Positions 1-9,694 of a DNA stretch of 64,000 bases are shown piece by piece. How positions within the stretch are numbered: position 1 is the first letter of the stretch; every line of letters starts with the position of its first letter. The notes beneath the pieces are model-generated. The model ran no database searches. It worked only from the letters and a program-made list of their open reading frames with translations, and was not told the origin of the DNA. This stretch comes from Dipteris shenzhenensis. Lineage: Eukaryota; Polypodiophyta; Polypodiopsida; Gleicheniales. The stretch lies in assembly GCA_047967505.1 (NCBI GenBank), contig CM106539.1; one strand, 5' to 3'. The translations under genes and the position numbers were made by a program.

Positions 1-1
1 G

Positions 2-667
2 CTGAATGCGACTCCATACGGCGATCTAAAGGCGATGATCGACCCCAACACGTCCGACGTTACAGCCAGGGTGATAGAGATGATGGGGAGGCTTCGGAAC
101 GAGAGTTTCGTCCCCTCGACCCGAGTTAACCGCGGTCTTGCCTTTCTGCGTAAGGAGCAAGAGAAGGAAGGGTGCTGGTTCGGAAGGTGGGGTGTGAACT
201 ACATCTACGGCACCAGTGGAGTCCTGATCGCGCTTTCAGTGATGGCACCCAGCACCCACGAGGAAGAGATCTCGCGAGGAGCCAGGTGGCTAGTTGAGTC
301 GCAGAAGAAAAACAAAGTAGCCGATGGAGGATGGGGCGAAAGTTGCGATAGCTACAAGGATCCATCGATGAAAGGTGAGGGGGATGGCAGCACCGCATCA
401 CAGACTGCATGGGCACTACAGGGTCTTCTGGCTGCTGGAGAAGCTCTGGGCAAGTTCGAGGTAGAGTCCATCGAGAGCGGAATCAAGTATCTTCTCAATA
501 CTCAACGAGTGGATGGGTCTTGGCATGAGAATTATTTCACGGGCACTGGCTTTCCGTGCCATTTCTACCTCAAGTACCATTACTACGCGCAGCATTTTCC
601 TCTCAGTGCTTTGGGACGCTATCGTGCTCTTCTTACCAACGGATCAGTTAACCCAACAACAATCTAG
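2..667 (+). CDS. SHC: Squalene-hopene cyclase, C-terminal exon (5' partial)
   Basis: Class II triterpene cyclases of this type cyclise squalene to hopene or hopanol at membranes. The open frame runs off the left edge (reading begins L-N-A-T-P-Y), so the ATG at 35 is internal and only about 220 C-terminal residues are present. Visible family marks are the W-G-V-N-Y-I-Y-G-T stretch, Q-W-type repeats (DGGWGE; QRVDGSW) and the C-terminal G-T-G-F-P, F-Y-L, YHYY and F-P-L-S-A-L-G-R-Y block. These fit bacterial and fern squalene-hopene cyclases much better than oxidosqualene cyclases, which end differently. Aromatic residues equivalent to Phe601, Phe605, Tyr609 and Tyr612 of the Alicyclobacillus enzyme appear conserved (alignment from memory). 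The catalytic DxDD motif would lie upstream of the window. No stop or frameshift interrupts the exon, so the gene may be functional. It has no gene neighbours, only transposons downstream. Confidence 0.88.
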   Translation: MNATPYGDLKAMIDPNTSDVTARVIEMMGRLRNESFVPSTRVNRGLAFLRKEQEKEGCWFGRWGVNYIYGTSGVLIALSVMAPSTHEEEISRGARWLVESQKKNKVADGGWGESCDSYKDPSMKGEGDGSTASQTAWALQGLLAAGEALGKFEVESIESGIKYLLNTQRVDGSWHENYFTGTGFPCHFYLKYHYYAQHFPLSALGRYRALLTNGSVNPTTI

Positions 668-1000
668 CACGCTGGCAGAGCAACATGCATCAACATCAAC
701 TATCACCTTTCACAATTCCGTGTACCAGTTATGTTGATTCACATTTGTGTTTTGGGACGCTATCGTGCTCTTCTTCAAGGCAAGCGCACCTTGCCCACTA
801 ACTTATCAACAATTAATTAGCAAGCGCCATGCATCATTAACTGTCACTTTTCACAATACTACTAGCAAGCTGGTTGAGCACCATGTATCAATAACTATCA
901 CCTTTCACAATTCCATGCATTAAAAAAAAAATATATCACCTTTCACGATTCTTTGTACTAGTAATCTTATGTCGATTCACATTTGCGTTTTCGCTTAGCA
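611..1000 (+). repeat. Tandem duplication of cyclase 3' end and 3' UTR
   Basis: The segment from the last conserved codons (L-G-R-Y-R-A-L-L, starting 611) into the 3' UTR is repeated. The same coding block recurs 141 bases downstream at 752, followed by a different tail (QGKRTLPTN...) and a stop at 818-820. The UTR part, with a shared core of roughly 10 bases around 'tcacctttcaca', recurs a third time from about 862. The second copy has its own in-frame ATG at 731 but no catalytic sequence. It is either a decaying duplication or a remnant of an alternative last exon. Confidence 0.8.
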
Positions 1001-1563
1001 TTTATATGGAAATATGAAATGACCTTTTCAAGATTGGAATTCTGTGCTTGTGTGAAATGGCATGCCTCTCATCATAACACTATTGTATAGTTCTATGTGA
1101 TATTGCAAGTTTTATGAGAGGGATTTGTCAAAGTTTATTTTTAAAAGCATTATATTAAAACACACAAGGAGGGCTTCACTACCCATTTAATATTTGACAA
1201 GGGTTCCAAATATGCGACTAGAGCCTTCCACTCAACCTCCTCTCGCCCTTTTTTTTTTTTGGAGTAAATGCCCACTTATATTAGATGGGGGGCTAGAAAA
1301 CCTAAATACAAAACGAGGCGAGTTATAAAACTTAGCACAAGCTCGTGGCGTACGCTGGGTACATTAAAATACCCAAAGGTATCCATCCTTGCATTATCTT
1401 TGCAATTTCAGATAACAGTCACCCACCACCAAGTCCTACTTTCCAACAATAACACCCACATCCCTGAGACCTACCTTTATGGCTTGTATGATCATGGACT
1501 CTCTATCTCCCGCTATCCCATTACCAAAAAAGATACACCGATTCTCCACAAGTCAAATGGCAT
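1001..1563. other. AT-rich spacer, no gene recognised
   Basis: This is AT-rich sequence with an 11-base T run just before 1261. A short open frame from 1268 runs to 1582 but has no recognisable composition or motif and crosses the end of the neighbouring CACTA element. Confidence 0.5.
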
Positions 1564-1619
1564 CACTACAGGGTATTCATAGGTTTCTAACAAAAATTAA
1601 ACTTTTTTTACATGGGCGC

Positions 1620-1745
1620 AAAGCATCGGTAAATTATCAGTATTAGTATTGGTAAATGTTCGCCGATATCAGTGTCGATATATACCGACATTTGTAAAGC
1701 GTCGATACATACCAACATTAGTAACGTCAGTATATACCGATACAA
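1620..1745. repeat. CACTA subterminal repeats (TCGGTATATACCGA type)
   Basis: There are several degenerate, partly palindromic copies of a motif around TCGRTATATACCGAC in direct and inverted orientation, about 55 bases inside the CACTACAGG terminus. In En/Spm elements such clusters are the binding sites of the accessory DNA-binding protein (TnpA). The same motif type occurs at 29690-29880 and differs from the TATAGCGAC type of the complete element. Confidence 0.65.
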
Positions 1746-1989
1746 TACAAAAGCTTTAAAAAAATTGTGGGGCAGTATAGGCCCGGGCTGGTTTCAGTCC
1801 CATTTATCCCACTATTGTATGTGCTTTATTAGAAGGTGAGAGTTACAACATGCCATTCAAGGTAGGAACATGTAGAATCTCAAATCATGTCTTATTACAA
1901 AATTTCGCTTCTGAAGAGGGTAGTTCAAAATTCGAAGATGAGATGTAAAATGGCAAAATTGTCGAAGGTGTGCTAAATACAAATGGCAA

Positions 1990-2744
1990 AACTACTATGT
2001 ATCCTTTGAACCATGAGACACATCATCCAAATCACTTGACTCGACCTTGCCTTTGGTTGATCCCTTGGCCTCTCCGCCTCTACCTGATCCCTCGCCCTCC
2101 TCTCTCTCCCCCACATCCCCACCTGCAAGCTCCTTCTCCTCTATGTCACCTGGGGTTTCCACATGGCCACCCTAAGAATGAAACAATTTAAGAATGAGAT
2201 TACAATACGAAGCACCTATAGTATCAAGACGTCTCCTCGTGGCCGTCCTTTGATCCTCAAACTTGTCTCACGTTTCCCTGAGCTCTTTCTTGCAAAGCTT
2301 CCATTCTTCCGTGCGTGGTCACGAAGGCCTACACTGTCCAACCTTCAACCTATCTCTTATCTCTGGCCTGCGATGTTGGAGTATGAGGCCCATGCTAGTT
2401 TTCATGTAATCATTATTAAACATGTATCTCGAGGGGTTTGGAAATCTCTCCTTGAGTGCTGCTATGAGAGCATCCTTTGGTGCATTATCCTGCGTGCACC
2501 AATCTGCGAATATACCCCTAGGAAAAAATGAGATCACTTGGCGCCTCATATAAGTGAACTTTTCCCCCCTTCTTATCCTCAATAATCTTCCACATCCTGT
2601 TCGAGTGTATGAAAGGTCCTCGGGTATGAAAGGACTGCTAGAGTTGGGAGTGGCAGTGGAGCGACGGGTGACAGATCGACTTGGGGTGGCACCAGGGGTG
2701 GTCCGAGCAGGTGGAGATGGGCCCAGTACCAAGCTATGTCTCAT
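1990..2744 (-). pseudogene. TnpA-like / Transposase_24-type CACTA ORF2 relic
   Basis: On the minus strand a Thr/Pro/Ser-rich segment leads into DLSY, then a region with RRGEKF, DWCTQDNAP, LKERFPNPSRYMFNN and MGLILQ. The plus-strand ORF at 17731-18225 has the same order (DLSY, DWRYQDDQKK, LKQKYPNLPNWEFNE, MGFIFK), which identifies it as the same accessory-protein family. The 2319-2744 frame is open. Coding-like sequence then continues in other frames to a Gly/Glu/Asp-rich tail near 2000, resembling the acidic tail of the complete copy. Introns or frameshifts must separate the parts, and stops occur further upstream around 2790-2900. It is probably dead. Confidence 0.6.
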
Positions 2745-3024
2745 CGTAGGTGGGAAGGTGCAGACTCATCTACATCAACAGGAGCCCCTCCTACTCTTGC
2801 TAGGTCGAGGGGTGTAGCTATGGGGTGGTAGGATGAGGGGTGGCGGAGTGCTCTGCGACGACAACGATGGAGAAGGGGCCAGTGACAAGCTACGCCGTCT
2901 CATCCACATTTGCGGCGGCTGCACCTCCGATACAACAACGCTTCTTACTCTTCCTTGAGGCAGGACGTTGGCCCCAAGGTGATGATGTCGAACTAAATGT
3001 GGAAAAGAATTCAAAAATGCAGAA

Positions 3025-3595
3025 AAGAGTATGAAAATACGAGGAAGAATGCAAAATATGCGGAAGGAATGCAAAAAGAAGAAAGAAAGGAAGAAAGGAG
3101 AAAAAAAAGAAAGAAATAAAGGAATGAAGGGAGAAAAGAGACTTGGAAAAGAGAAAGAGAGAAAGGAGAAAGAGGAAGAGACAAAGAGAGCAAGAGAGAA
3201 AGAGAGGAAGAGAGGAAAAGAGAAAGAAGAAAGAAAGAGAGGAAGAGAGAAAAAGAGCAAAAGAGAGAAGTAGAGAAAGAGGAAGAGAGGAAGAGAGAAA
3301 GAGAGAGGAAAAGTCTAGAGAAACAGAGAAAAGATAGAAAGAGAGGAAAAGAGAAAGAGAGAAAGAGAGGAAAAGCAAGAAAGAGGAAGAGAGAAAGAGA
3401 GGAAGAGCAAGAAAGAAAGAGAGGAAGAGGAAAAAGAGAAAGAGGAAAGAGACCAAAAAAGAGAGAGAGAAAGAGAGAAAAAGAGAGAAAACGAAGAGCA
3501 CAAGAGAGAAAGAGACCGAAAGAACAGACTCGGTAGAAGAAACAAGAAAGGAAGGAAGGAAAAAGAGAATTAGAAGAAAGAGAGAAAGAGACAAT
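3025..3595. repeat. Homopurine (GAAA/GAGA) low-complexity tract
   Basis: This is nearly pure G/A on the plus strand with irregular GAAAGAGAG units. It opens long frames on both strands (Lys/Glu/Arg-rich forward, Phe/Leu/Ser-rich reverse) that reflect composition only. It lies upstream of the minus-strand TnpA-like relic, as the pyrimidine tract does in the complete CACTA element. Confidence 0.85.
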
Positions 3596-3730
3596 GTTAG
3601 CGAATAACCCAGCATCGAGTGGAGCACGCTTTGTAATCAGCATAAGTGAGTAGTAGTGGGGAAAATAGCCATATGGGCAGTTATTACCGTTTTCGACTAT
3701 TAGAATCAATTACAAAACATAGTCATGGTG

Positions 3731-3838
3731 ATATGATGATGGTCAGATTGTAGTGTAATAGTCTTTTCTCTTCACTAGTTGAATGTTATGGAGAGAAGAA
3801 CAGATTGGACTGTGTGTTGTTGTAAGAGGAAAGAACAC
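3731..3838 (+). repeat. Dispersed repeat shared with 21357-21466
   Basis: About 105 bases, including 'gttatggagagaagaaca' and 'ttgtaagaggaaag', are closely matched at 21357-21466, directly beside the truncation point of a Copia element. This is part of an unrecognised dispersed element. The sequence between here and 4080 holds no recognised gene. Confidence 0.65.
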
Positions 3839-4085
3839 CGTATTAGTAATTTTGGGAAAACCTCGATATTTTGGGAAAATGAAATTGGGAGAGAGAACCT
3901 TAGACTCTCCCATTTTTGGATCCCTTCCTCATACTCTTCTCATCTTTCTAACCCATCTTCATCTTGGCTCAACCACAATGGATCTCTTATTTCATACATA
4001 GTCACATTGTGGATCTTTGGTTTGTTGCTGTGTCCATTGTTTCATTAATTTTGGGAATCAGTTGTTGCGTCTATAGTGTCTCTTA

Positions 4086-4434
4086 TATTGGAATATGAAG
4101 CCAAAGTGAGTTAAAAATGTGTGTTCTAGTGTGTTCTAGTGTGAGTTCTAGTCTAGTGTGTCCTATGGATGCCGCTTGTCATATTGGGAGTTATCCCATA
4201 TGCATAGGTGTTCATATGTGTGTGTGTGCGCTCTTATATAAGAGCTGTACTTGTCTAGTGTGAAATTAATCAAGTATCAAGCTACAAGCTCTTTGGTCTA
4301 CACATGTGAGTACTCTCATTTTTGTTCATTGCTCTAGTCATTTCATTTCCATTTCATTATGTCTCCTTCTGAGTATCACTTCCTCTCTCCCTAGCCTACC
4401 CTCTCTCTTTCCCTCTTTCCACCATGTTCCTTCA
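4086..4434 (+). repeat. 5' LTR of the non-autonomous element
   Basis: It starts TATTGG where the 3' LTR starts TGTTGG (a G-to-A change of the canonical TG) and ends in CTTCA. It contains short direct repeats of 'tgtgttctag' near its start and a TATA motif at 4235-4241. Confidence 0.92.
4235..4241 (+). promoter_or_regulatory. TATA box in 5' LTR
   Basis: CTTATATAAG lies about 200 bases before the LTR end. The same motif is conserved in the 3' LTR at 6048-6057, so it is the likely core promoter for element transcription. Confidence 0.6.
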
Positions 4435-4436
4435 TG

Positions 4437-4448
4437 TGGTATCAAAGC
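4437..4448 (+). promoter_or_regulatory. Primer-binding site (initiator tRNA-Met type)
   Basis: TGGTATCAAAGC lies 2 bases after the 5' LTR. It matches the common plant retrotransposon PBS TGGTATCAGAGC, complementary to the 3' end of initiator tRNA-Met, except for one base. Confidence 0.85.
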
Positions 4449-5892
4449 CTCCCTTCCTACCTTCCCCTTCTTCTTGCTCTATCTAGAGGATGAGTGAAGC
4501 CCGCAAATGGAAGCTCCCCTCTCCTCTCCCTTCTCTTAGCCTCGCCATGGTTCCTTGCCATCAAGTACTCCGGTGTCCTAGTGATTGCTCCTGGTCCTTG
4601 TTTGTGAGTTTAGCTCACTCCCGCATCAACTCGTGGTTCTCCCTCAGCATTGGTGGACATTCCTTGTCAATTGGTTGCTAAAAACTTGTTTTGGAATAGT
4701 CCAGCGGCTGCTTTTTGACCTTTTGAGGTCCGATTTTGACGTTTTTTGACATTTTGGCACTGCTCAAACATAAACGACCTGTCCCCCGCACAATTTCGAG
4801 AAAAAAAATTTTGATTTTTTTTCCATACAGTTGTACCGACCTCTGTAGGCGGATGAACAGCAGTGCCAAGAGTCCGTACAACTGTCAGAAGGCGATTCCA
4901 AGCAATTTTAGGCTACTTTTTGGCATTTTTTGCTCAGATTTGGACTCCCGTGACCTGCACTAGTGGTTCGAGCTTCCTGAGCTTACCCACAAGTCATTTC
5001 GACTGTACCAACACTCTGATACATTGACTTGAGGCTTCTGACAATGGGGATTACTATTTTCACACCTCGTCATCTCCGACATTGCGATATTGCGGTATTT
5101 GACTGTCCCGAATAGTCAAATATCATTTCTCTGATCTTGGTACACTTTGGTGATTGCTTCAATCGATGCGCCATCTTTGCTACTTATTGCCTCTTCTGCA
5201 CATTTGGTGACTCTCCGATCGGCACATTGAGAGTCATGATGTGATCTCCCTCGGTAGCTGCTCCTTTGGCCTTCATTGACACATCATTCGAGGGCATCCT
5301 CGCCTAGTTCTTCACTGACATACCTCTGTGCATCAGGATGTGCACACTCTTGTGCGGTAGCTACTTTGGGCTCATGGGTTCTCTGCCCTTGCTGTGCATA
5401 AAATGAATGAAATCTTATATATATATATATATTTTATGTTTGAGTTAAAGGTTCTCTGCCCTCTAAAGGGAATGTTTGAAGAGGTAATAAAGGTCCTCTG
5501 CCTTGGATTGTCCTCATAAAATGATGTATTTCTTTTATGGTGTGTGACTCCATGTTTCTAGTTAGTCCCTGGAGTGAAGAGGGGGATGTACTATGGGAGC
5601 CATGTATTGGCATTGATAGGGTCTAGTTATCAAGCCTGGCATATGAGTTCCAAGATATTGGTGCATTGGTCTCCTAGACCTTTGAGTTGATCATGCATCC
5701 ATGCATGATGAGCCTATGAGCCATGCTAGATGAGCTTTCTATGTTATGCTCACTAGCCTCTGAGCCATGCTCACTTGCCTCTGAGATTGTGTGGGACCCA
5801 TGTCTAGTTCTAGACCGGCATGCACAGTTTTGATGATTGTCATTGTCATGTCCTGTTCTTGGTTTCATTCCAGTAGTCTCTCACCTTGCCTT
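4449..5892 (+). other. Internal region of non-autonomous LTR element, no coding sequence
   Basis: There is no gag, protease, integrase or reverse transcriptase similarity in any frame. A short (TA)n run is present near 5415-5433. Short open frames at 4490-4681 and 5674-5868 are unremarkable. Confidence 0.7.
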
Positions 5893-5902
5893 CATGGGGG
5901 GG
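5893..5902 (+). promoter_or_regulatory. Polypurine tract before 3' LTR
   Basis: CATGGGGGG immediately precedes the TGTTGG start of the 3' LTR, the expected site of plus-strand priming. Confidence 0.75.
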
Positions 5903-6243
5903 TGTTGGAATATGAAGCCAAAGTGAGTCAAAAATGTGTGTTCTAGTGTGTTCTAGTGTGAGTTCTAGTCTAGTGTGTCCTATGGATACCATGTGTCATA
6001 TTGGGAGTTATCCCATATGCATAGGTGTTCATATGTGTGTGTGTGCTCTTATATAAGAGTTGTACTTGTCTAGTGTCAAATTAATCAAGTATCAATCTAC
6101 AAGCTCTTTGGTCTACATGTGAGTACTCCATTTTTGTTCATTGCTCTAGTCATTTCATTTCCATTTCATTATGTCTCCTTTTGAGTATTTCCTCTCTCCC
6201 TAACCTACCCTCTCTCTCTCCCTCTTTCCACCATGTTCCTTCA
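5903..6243 (+). repeat. 3' LTR of the non-autonomous element
   Basis: It begins TGTTGGAATATG and ends CTTCA, followed by TCTTA. It differs from the 5' LTR by scattered substitutions and a few small indels, so insertion was not very recent. Confidence 0.92.
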
Positions 6244-6248
6244 TCTTA

Positions 6249-6654
6249 GACTAAGAATGTCAAATTCTATTAATTTTGGTTTTGTTATTTTACATTGATT
6301 AATTTAGAGTGTTTCATTAATTTTGGGAATGATGCATATGATCTTTCTTTATCTCATTGATGTCATTTTAATGAGAAAACAAGTGAGATGTTTCATTAAC
6401 TTTGGGAATGACTTATTTGTTGTGTAAACTCAAAAATCGTGTTCAATTGCAACATGATTACACAAGCCACCTACAATAACTCACCTTAAGTTATTTAGTA
6501 TTTGACAATGAAAACTTGAAAAACATTCCAATGCACAATGAAAACCTCAAATTTAACATTGCAATGACATACAAGAGAGTTAAATTTGTTGAATTATCAA
6601 CACATTTATATAATAGTTGGTGTAAAGATATAAATGCCATTTGTTTAAAGCAAT
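6249..6654. other. AT-rich flank, no gene recognised
   Basis: The sequence 'gtttcattaattttgggaat' occurs here (about 6312 and, slightly altered, 6390) and also at 4038 before the LTR element. The LTR element therefore landed in a short repeated sequence. Nothing coding is visible. Confidence 0.5.
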
Positions 6655-7004
6655 GACCAGAGTGAAGCTAAGCTTGTTATCATCATCATGACATTGTCAA
6701 TGGTAATTGTTATGCATTCAACCAAAAGGAAGACAATGAGATGAAGTTAAGCTTGTTATCATCATCATGGCATTGTTAATGGTAATTGTTACAAATTCAA
6801 CCAATAGGAAGACAATGAGCTGAACTACTCAATACAAGCCATTATTTAAAGAAAACAGAACCTTAAGACCATTGAGTATTAGCTCATGGCCAAGAATTGA
6901 ACACGTGAAAGTGCTCAACCAATAGGAAGACAATGAGTTGAACTACTCAATACAAGCCATTATTTAAACAAAACAAAACCTTAAGACCATTGAGTATTAG
7001 CTCA
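6655..7004. repeat. Two overlapping tandem duplications
   Basis: A unit of about 80 bases (containing 'aagcttgttatcatcatc') is present at 6660-6737 and 6740-6816. A unit of about 90 bases (containing 'ctactcaatacaagccatta') is present at 6795-6885 and 6914-7004. The motif 'ggaagacaatga' links them. No coding potential. Confidence 0.8.
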
Positions 7005-9192
7005 ATCTACACTCTTTTTGTTTACTCGATCAGCTCCTTCTAGGCTTACTTCTTCTTTTTGATCATGCATGGTAGGTGGAATTTTGATCTTCTTAGGCTT
7101 CTTCCCTCGTTTTGGTGTCCAACTCCATACTATTGCGTATGTTTGCTCCCAACGTGTAGGATCTTTGTCATTGCACATCCAAAATTTCTCCCAACAATTT
7201 GCATAAACTTCTTCCTCGCTTGTGTTCTTCTTATGGGAACATGGTGCCCAATATTGTATCAATACCATGTTGTATTCTTTACAGGAAGTGTTGGATTGAA
7301 TGTCTCACCCAACCAAATTGGATATAGATTGTCGCTTGGCCTCACAAGAACAAAGTCACCCTTTTTTACATCTATAAGAGGTTGGAATGTATCTTTTGGC
7401 TTGTTATGTTGTGGACCACAGTAGTGGTCTTCCAATGCCTTTAAACCCATGAAACCTTCATTTTTGGTGCTAGTGTTCTGTTTTGCTGCATGTGTTTTCT
7501 GGCCAAAAGCATGTACATATATCTTGACTGCATAGTTGATGTAGATTCTGACAATGCATTGATCATGTTTTCCCAACACTCTATCAATGGCATAATGTAT
7601 ATAGAATAAGGATCCAGTGAGCCTTTGTCAATCCGATGCTTGTTCCAATATTTTATATAGTCGGTTATACCATTCACCACTTGAGTACTATCTTTTAAGT
7701 ACTCACACATTGGAAGCACTGTTGGTTCCCTAACTGGCAACGAGCTGGCAACAAAGGTTTTCCAAGAGTATCTCTTTTCCACAACTCTATGCCACCATGC
7801 TTTGGCATCCAATCATCTTGCGTGTGATTCATTTTGTCCTACATTACTAAATGCCATCTTGCATGAAAAAATGAAAACGTAGTGGCTTTGAATGTCCCAT
7901 AAGTTTATCTTGGCCTTCACATAAGTAACCATCAATAAACCCTTTAAATTATGGAGCCTCTATCATCATAAAAGGGAAGGCCTCGAGCTTGTGCACTCGT
8001 TGAAGCTTTTCACAAGATTATCCATTGACACATGAATATCCATGGCTGTCCTCGAGGTTACACAATTTAGGAGTTGGCTTGAAGTATTTAAAGAACTGTG
8101 TACAAGATCACCATACTCATGCTTATCTTCTCTTTCCATGTTACGAAAACACAATGCTAATGATCCCACGGTAAAGTTTGGGTCTGTGGGCCAAAGACCA
8201 AGTAAAAAATATCCATATGCTTCTTGTCCATGTCCATGTGTTAGCATTCCAGTCAGTGATAGTGGTAACTGATATGACTTATTGATATCTTTTGCTCTAA
8301 CTTTGAGCCTTGGTATGGCTATCTTCCGTTGATCCATCTTATCATATATGATGCATAAGACTAAATTCCATTTTCATTTGCAAAACCAAATTACGATATG
8401 CAATTTGGCAACACTTCAACTTAGAACAAGCTATAACTACCACTTGTTGAACATCTTCATACGTGCACTTCTTCTTCAAATGGCATTCAATTTCCTCTCT
8501 AGGTTTGCAATTGACCATATGATATTTTCTTTTTGTGCAAAGTGGTTCGACATTTAGGCAAGTACTACCACTCCCATCATGCGCTTTGGAATTTTCCAAC
8601 CAATCATCCAAATAGCTTTCACAAACTAAGGATTGTAACAATGAGCCATCCTCAAATGTGATCTGATCTATCGGCCATGTCTCTAGCACTGGAATAGAAA
8701 CTTTAACCTTTTCACTATTCAAGTTCTCTGAGTGTGGTATATTACCTTCCACTATCACGGGCCTACATCATTTTCACCTAACTCTTGGAAGTTTACAACC
8801 TCATATGGTTGTACTAGAAACACTACCCCTATTTTAAGTGTTTGTGTCTTATCCTTAGCCCATAGAAGGACTTTTTGCTCTCTCCATGTCTCCCGTACAT
8901 CATATCCATCTGATCTGCTAAGTTGCATACTGATATTATGTACACGCACGTCGACCTCCTCTGCAATGCTATCTTTATCATAGATCTTTAAGTCTTTCTT
9001 GTCCCACCTAATAGTGCTTCCCACTGCATCTCTAAGTTTGCATGTACCCATTGTTAGAAAAGGAAGTTCAATGTCTGCATCAAAACAAACATCGATTGAC
9101 ACAGATACACATGAAGACCCAATTTGCACACCTTGACACAAGCCCATGTGCAACAACAGTGCCACTAATACTAAGTTCCACCATATCACCAA
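7002..9192 (-). pseudogene. Decayed multi-part gene, DUF8039-like start; transposon-associated
   Basis: Minus-strand open segments follow one another at 9192-8755, 8758-8342, 8337-7966, 7812-about 7560, about 7579-7259 and 7268-7002. Most joins look like 1-base frameshifts (for example near 8757 and 8340, and near 7560). The first segment contains CKLRDAVGSTIRWDKKDL, which resembles the DAVGSFVAWP core of DUF8039, a domain found in CACTA-linked plant proteins (recognition from memory). The last two segments read KKGDFVLVRPSDN, PIWLGE, VLIQYWAPC and ANCWEKFW, a small beta-barrel-like pattern that I cannot name with certainty (BAH-like at best). No peptidase C48 catalytic residues are evident. 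The palindromic array beginning at 9395 lies just upstream of it. It is probably a dead transposon gene; its function is unknown. Confidence 0.45.
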
Positions 9193-9206
9193 TGTTGACC
9201 ATATTG

Positions 9207-9249
9207 CCTACAGAATGTTCATGTGTCCAACATCATCATCTTGTCTAAT

Positions 9250-9297
<48 letters not shown>

Positions 9298-9347
9298 GTG
9301 TGCCTATAAAATGTTCATGTGTCCAACATCATCATCTTATATAATTC

Positions 9348-9374
<27 letters not shown>
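9207..9374. repeat. Tandem duplication with (CT)n microsatellites
   Basis: A 96-base unit holding 'atgttcatgtgtccaacatc' plus a (TC)n run is present twice. The runs are at 9253-9294 and 9347-9374. Confidence 0.9.
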
Positions 9375-9381
<7 letters not shown>

Positions 9382-9394
9382 TATTGACATGCTA

Positions 9395-9608
9395 ATTGGG
9401 AGCCAAAAGTACAAGAGTGGTTTGAAATCCGATCTTTGTCTCTCGTGCCTGATGGAGGATGAAAGTTCAAGATCAGTTTTAAAACTGATTTGAATTGTCA
9501 TGCATGGTGGATGATAAAAGTTCAAGATCAGTTTTAAAACCGATCTTAATCTCTCATGCCTCATGAAGGATGAAAGTTTAATGGTGGTTTCAAAATTGAT
9601 CTTTGTCT
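9395..9608. repeat. Palindromic repeat array, left part (split by CACTA insertion)
   Basis: Units of about 52-60 bases are built on the palindrome AAGATCGGTTTTAAAACCGA (degenerate), joined by 'ctctcatgcc...gaaggatgaaagt'. The array resumes at 19304, directly after the 9.7-kb CACTA element. It looks like a subterminal repeat region of an older transposon, possibly the one carrying the 7002-9192 gene (inference). Confidence 0.75.
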
Positions 9609-9694
9609 CACTACTACACACGGATCCTATTGTGATGTTTACGTACAGATGTTTAGCGCGTGCGGCGCGCTAATCGTCGGTATGAAAAATGCAT

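Larger units (their letters stand above)
1564..3600 (-). mobile_element. CACTA (En/Spm) transposon relic, left end plus ORF2
   Basis: The segment begins with CACTACAGGGTATTCATAGG at 1564, a good CACTA-type terminal inverted repeat, preceded by 'cat' as a possible 3-bp target site. Subterminal repeats follow at 1620-1745, then a minus-strand TnpA-like ORF, then a purine tract to about 3595. No matching right terminus was found in the window, so the element is truncated or interrupted. Its order (terminus, subterminal repeats, ORF2, homopyrimidine tract on the ORF2 strand) mirrors the right half of the complete element at 9609-19303. The right limit is approximate. Confidence 0.65.
4086..6243 (+). 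mobile_element. Complete non-autonomous LTR retrotransposon, TSD TCTTA
   Basis: Two direct long terminal repeats (4086-4434 and 5903-6243, 349 and 341 bp) bound an internal region of about 1.47 kb. The pentamer TCTTA sits immediately outside both ends (4081-4085 and 6244-6248), an exact target-site duplication. A primer-binding site lies 2 bases after the 5' LTR, and a G-rich polypurine tract directly precedes the 3' LTR. The internal region has no gag or pol homology, and its longest open frame is about 60 codons, so the element must have used proteins from a relative. In size it is larger than a typical TRIM and smaller than a LARD. The family (Copia or Gypsy) cannot be told. Confidence 0.92.

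Noticed and set aside
3640-3665. A TAGTAGTGGGG sequence as the right terminus of the CACTA relic that starts at 1564
   Set aside because: Inverted-repeat matching to CACTACAGGG stops after CACTAC, there are no subterminal repeats beside it, and no matching 3-base duplication (cat) follows.
2775-3709. Long Ser/Phe/Leu frames on the minus strand (up to 245 codons) with hydrophobic, membrane-like composition
   Set aside because: They are the reverse of a GAAA/GAGA purine tract, and the hydrophobicity is purely compositional.
7059-7424. A 121-codon plus-strand frame
   Set aside because: It is the antisense shadow of the minus-strand fragments, which show more protein-like composition.
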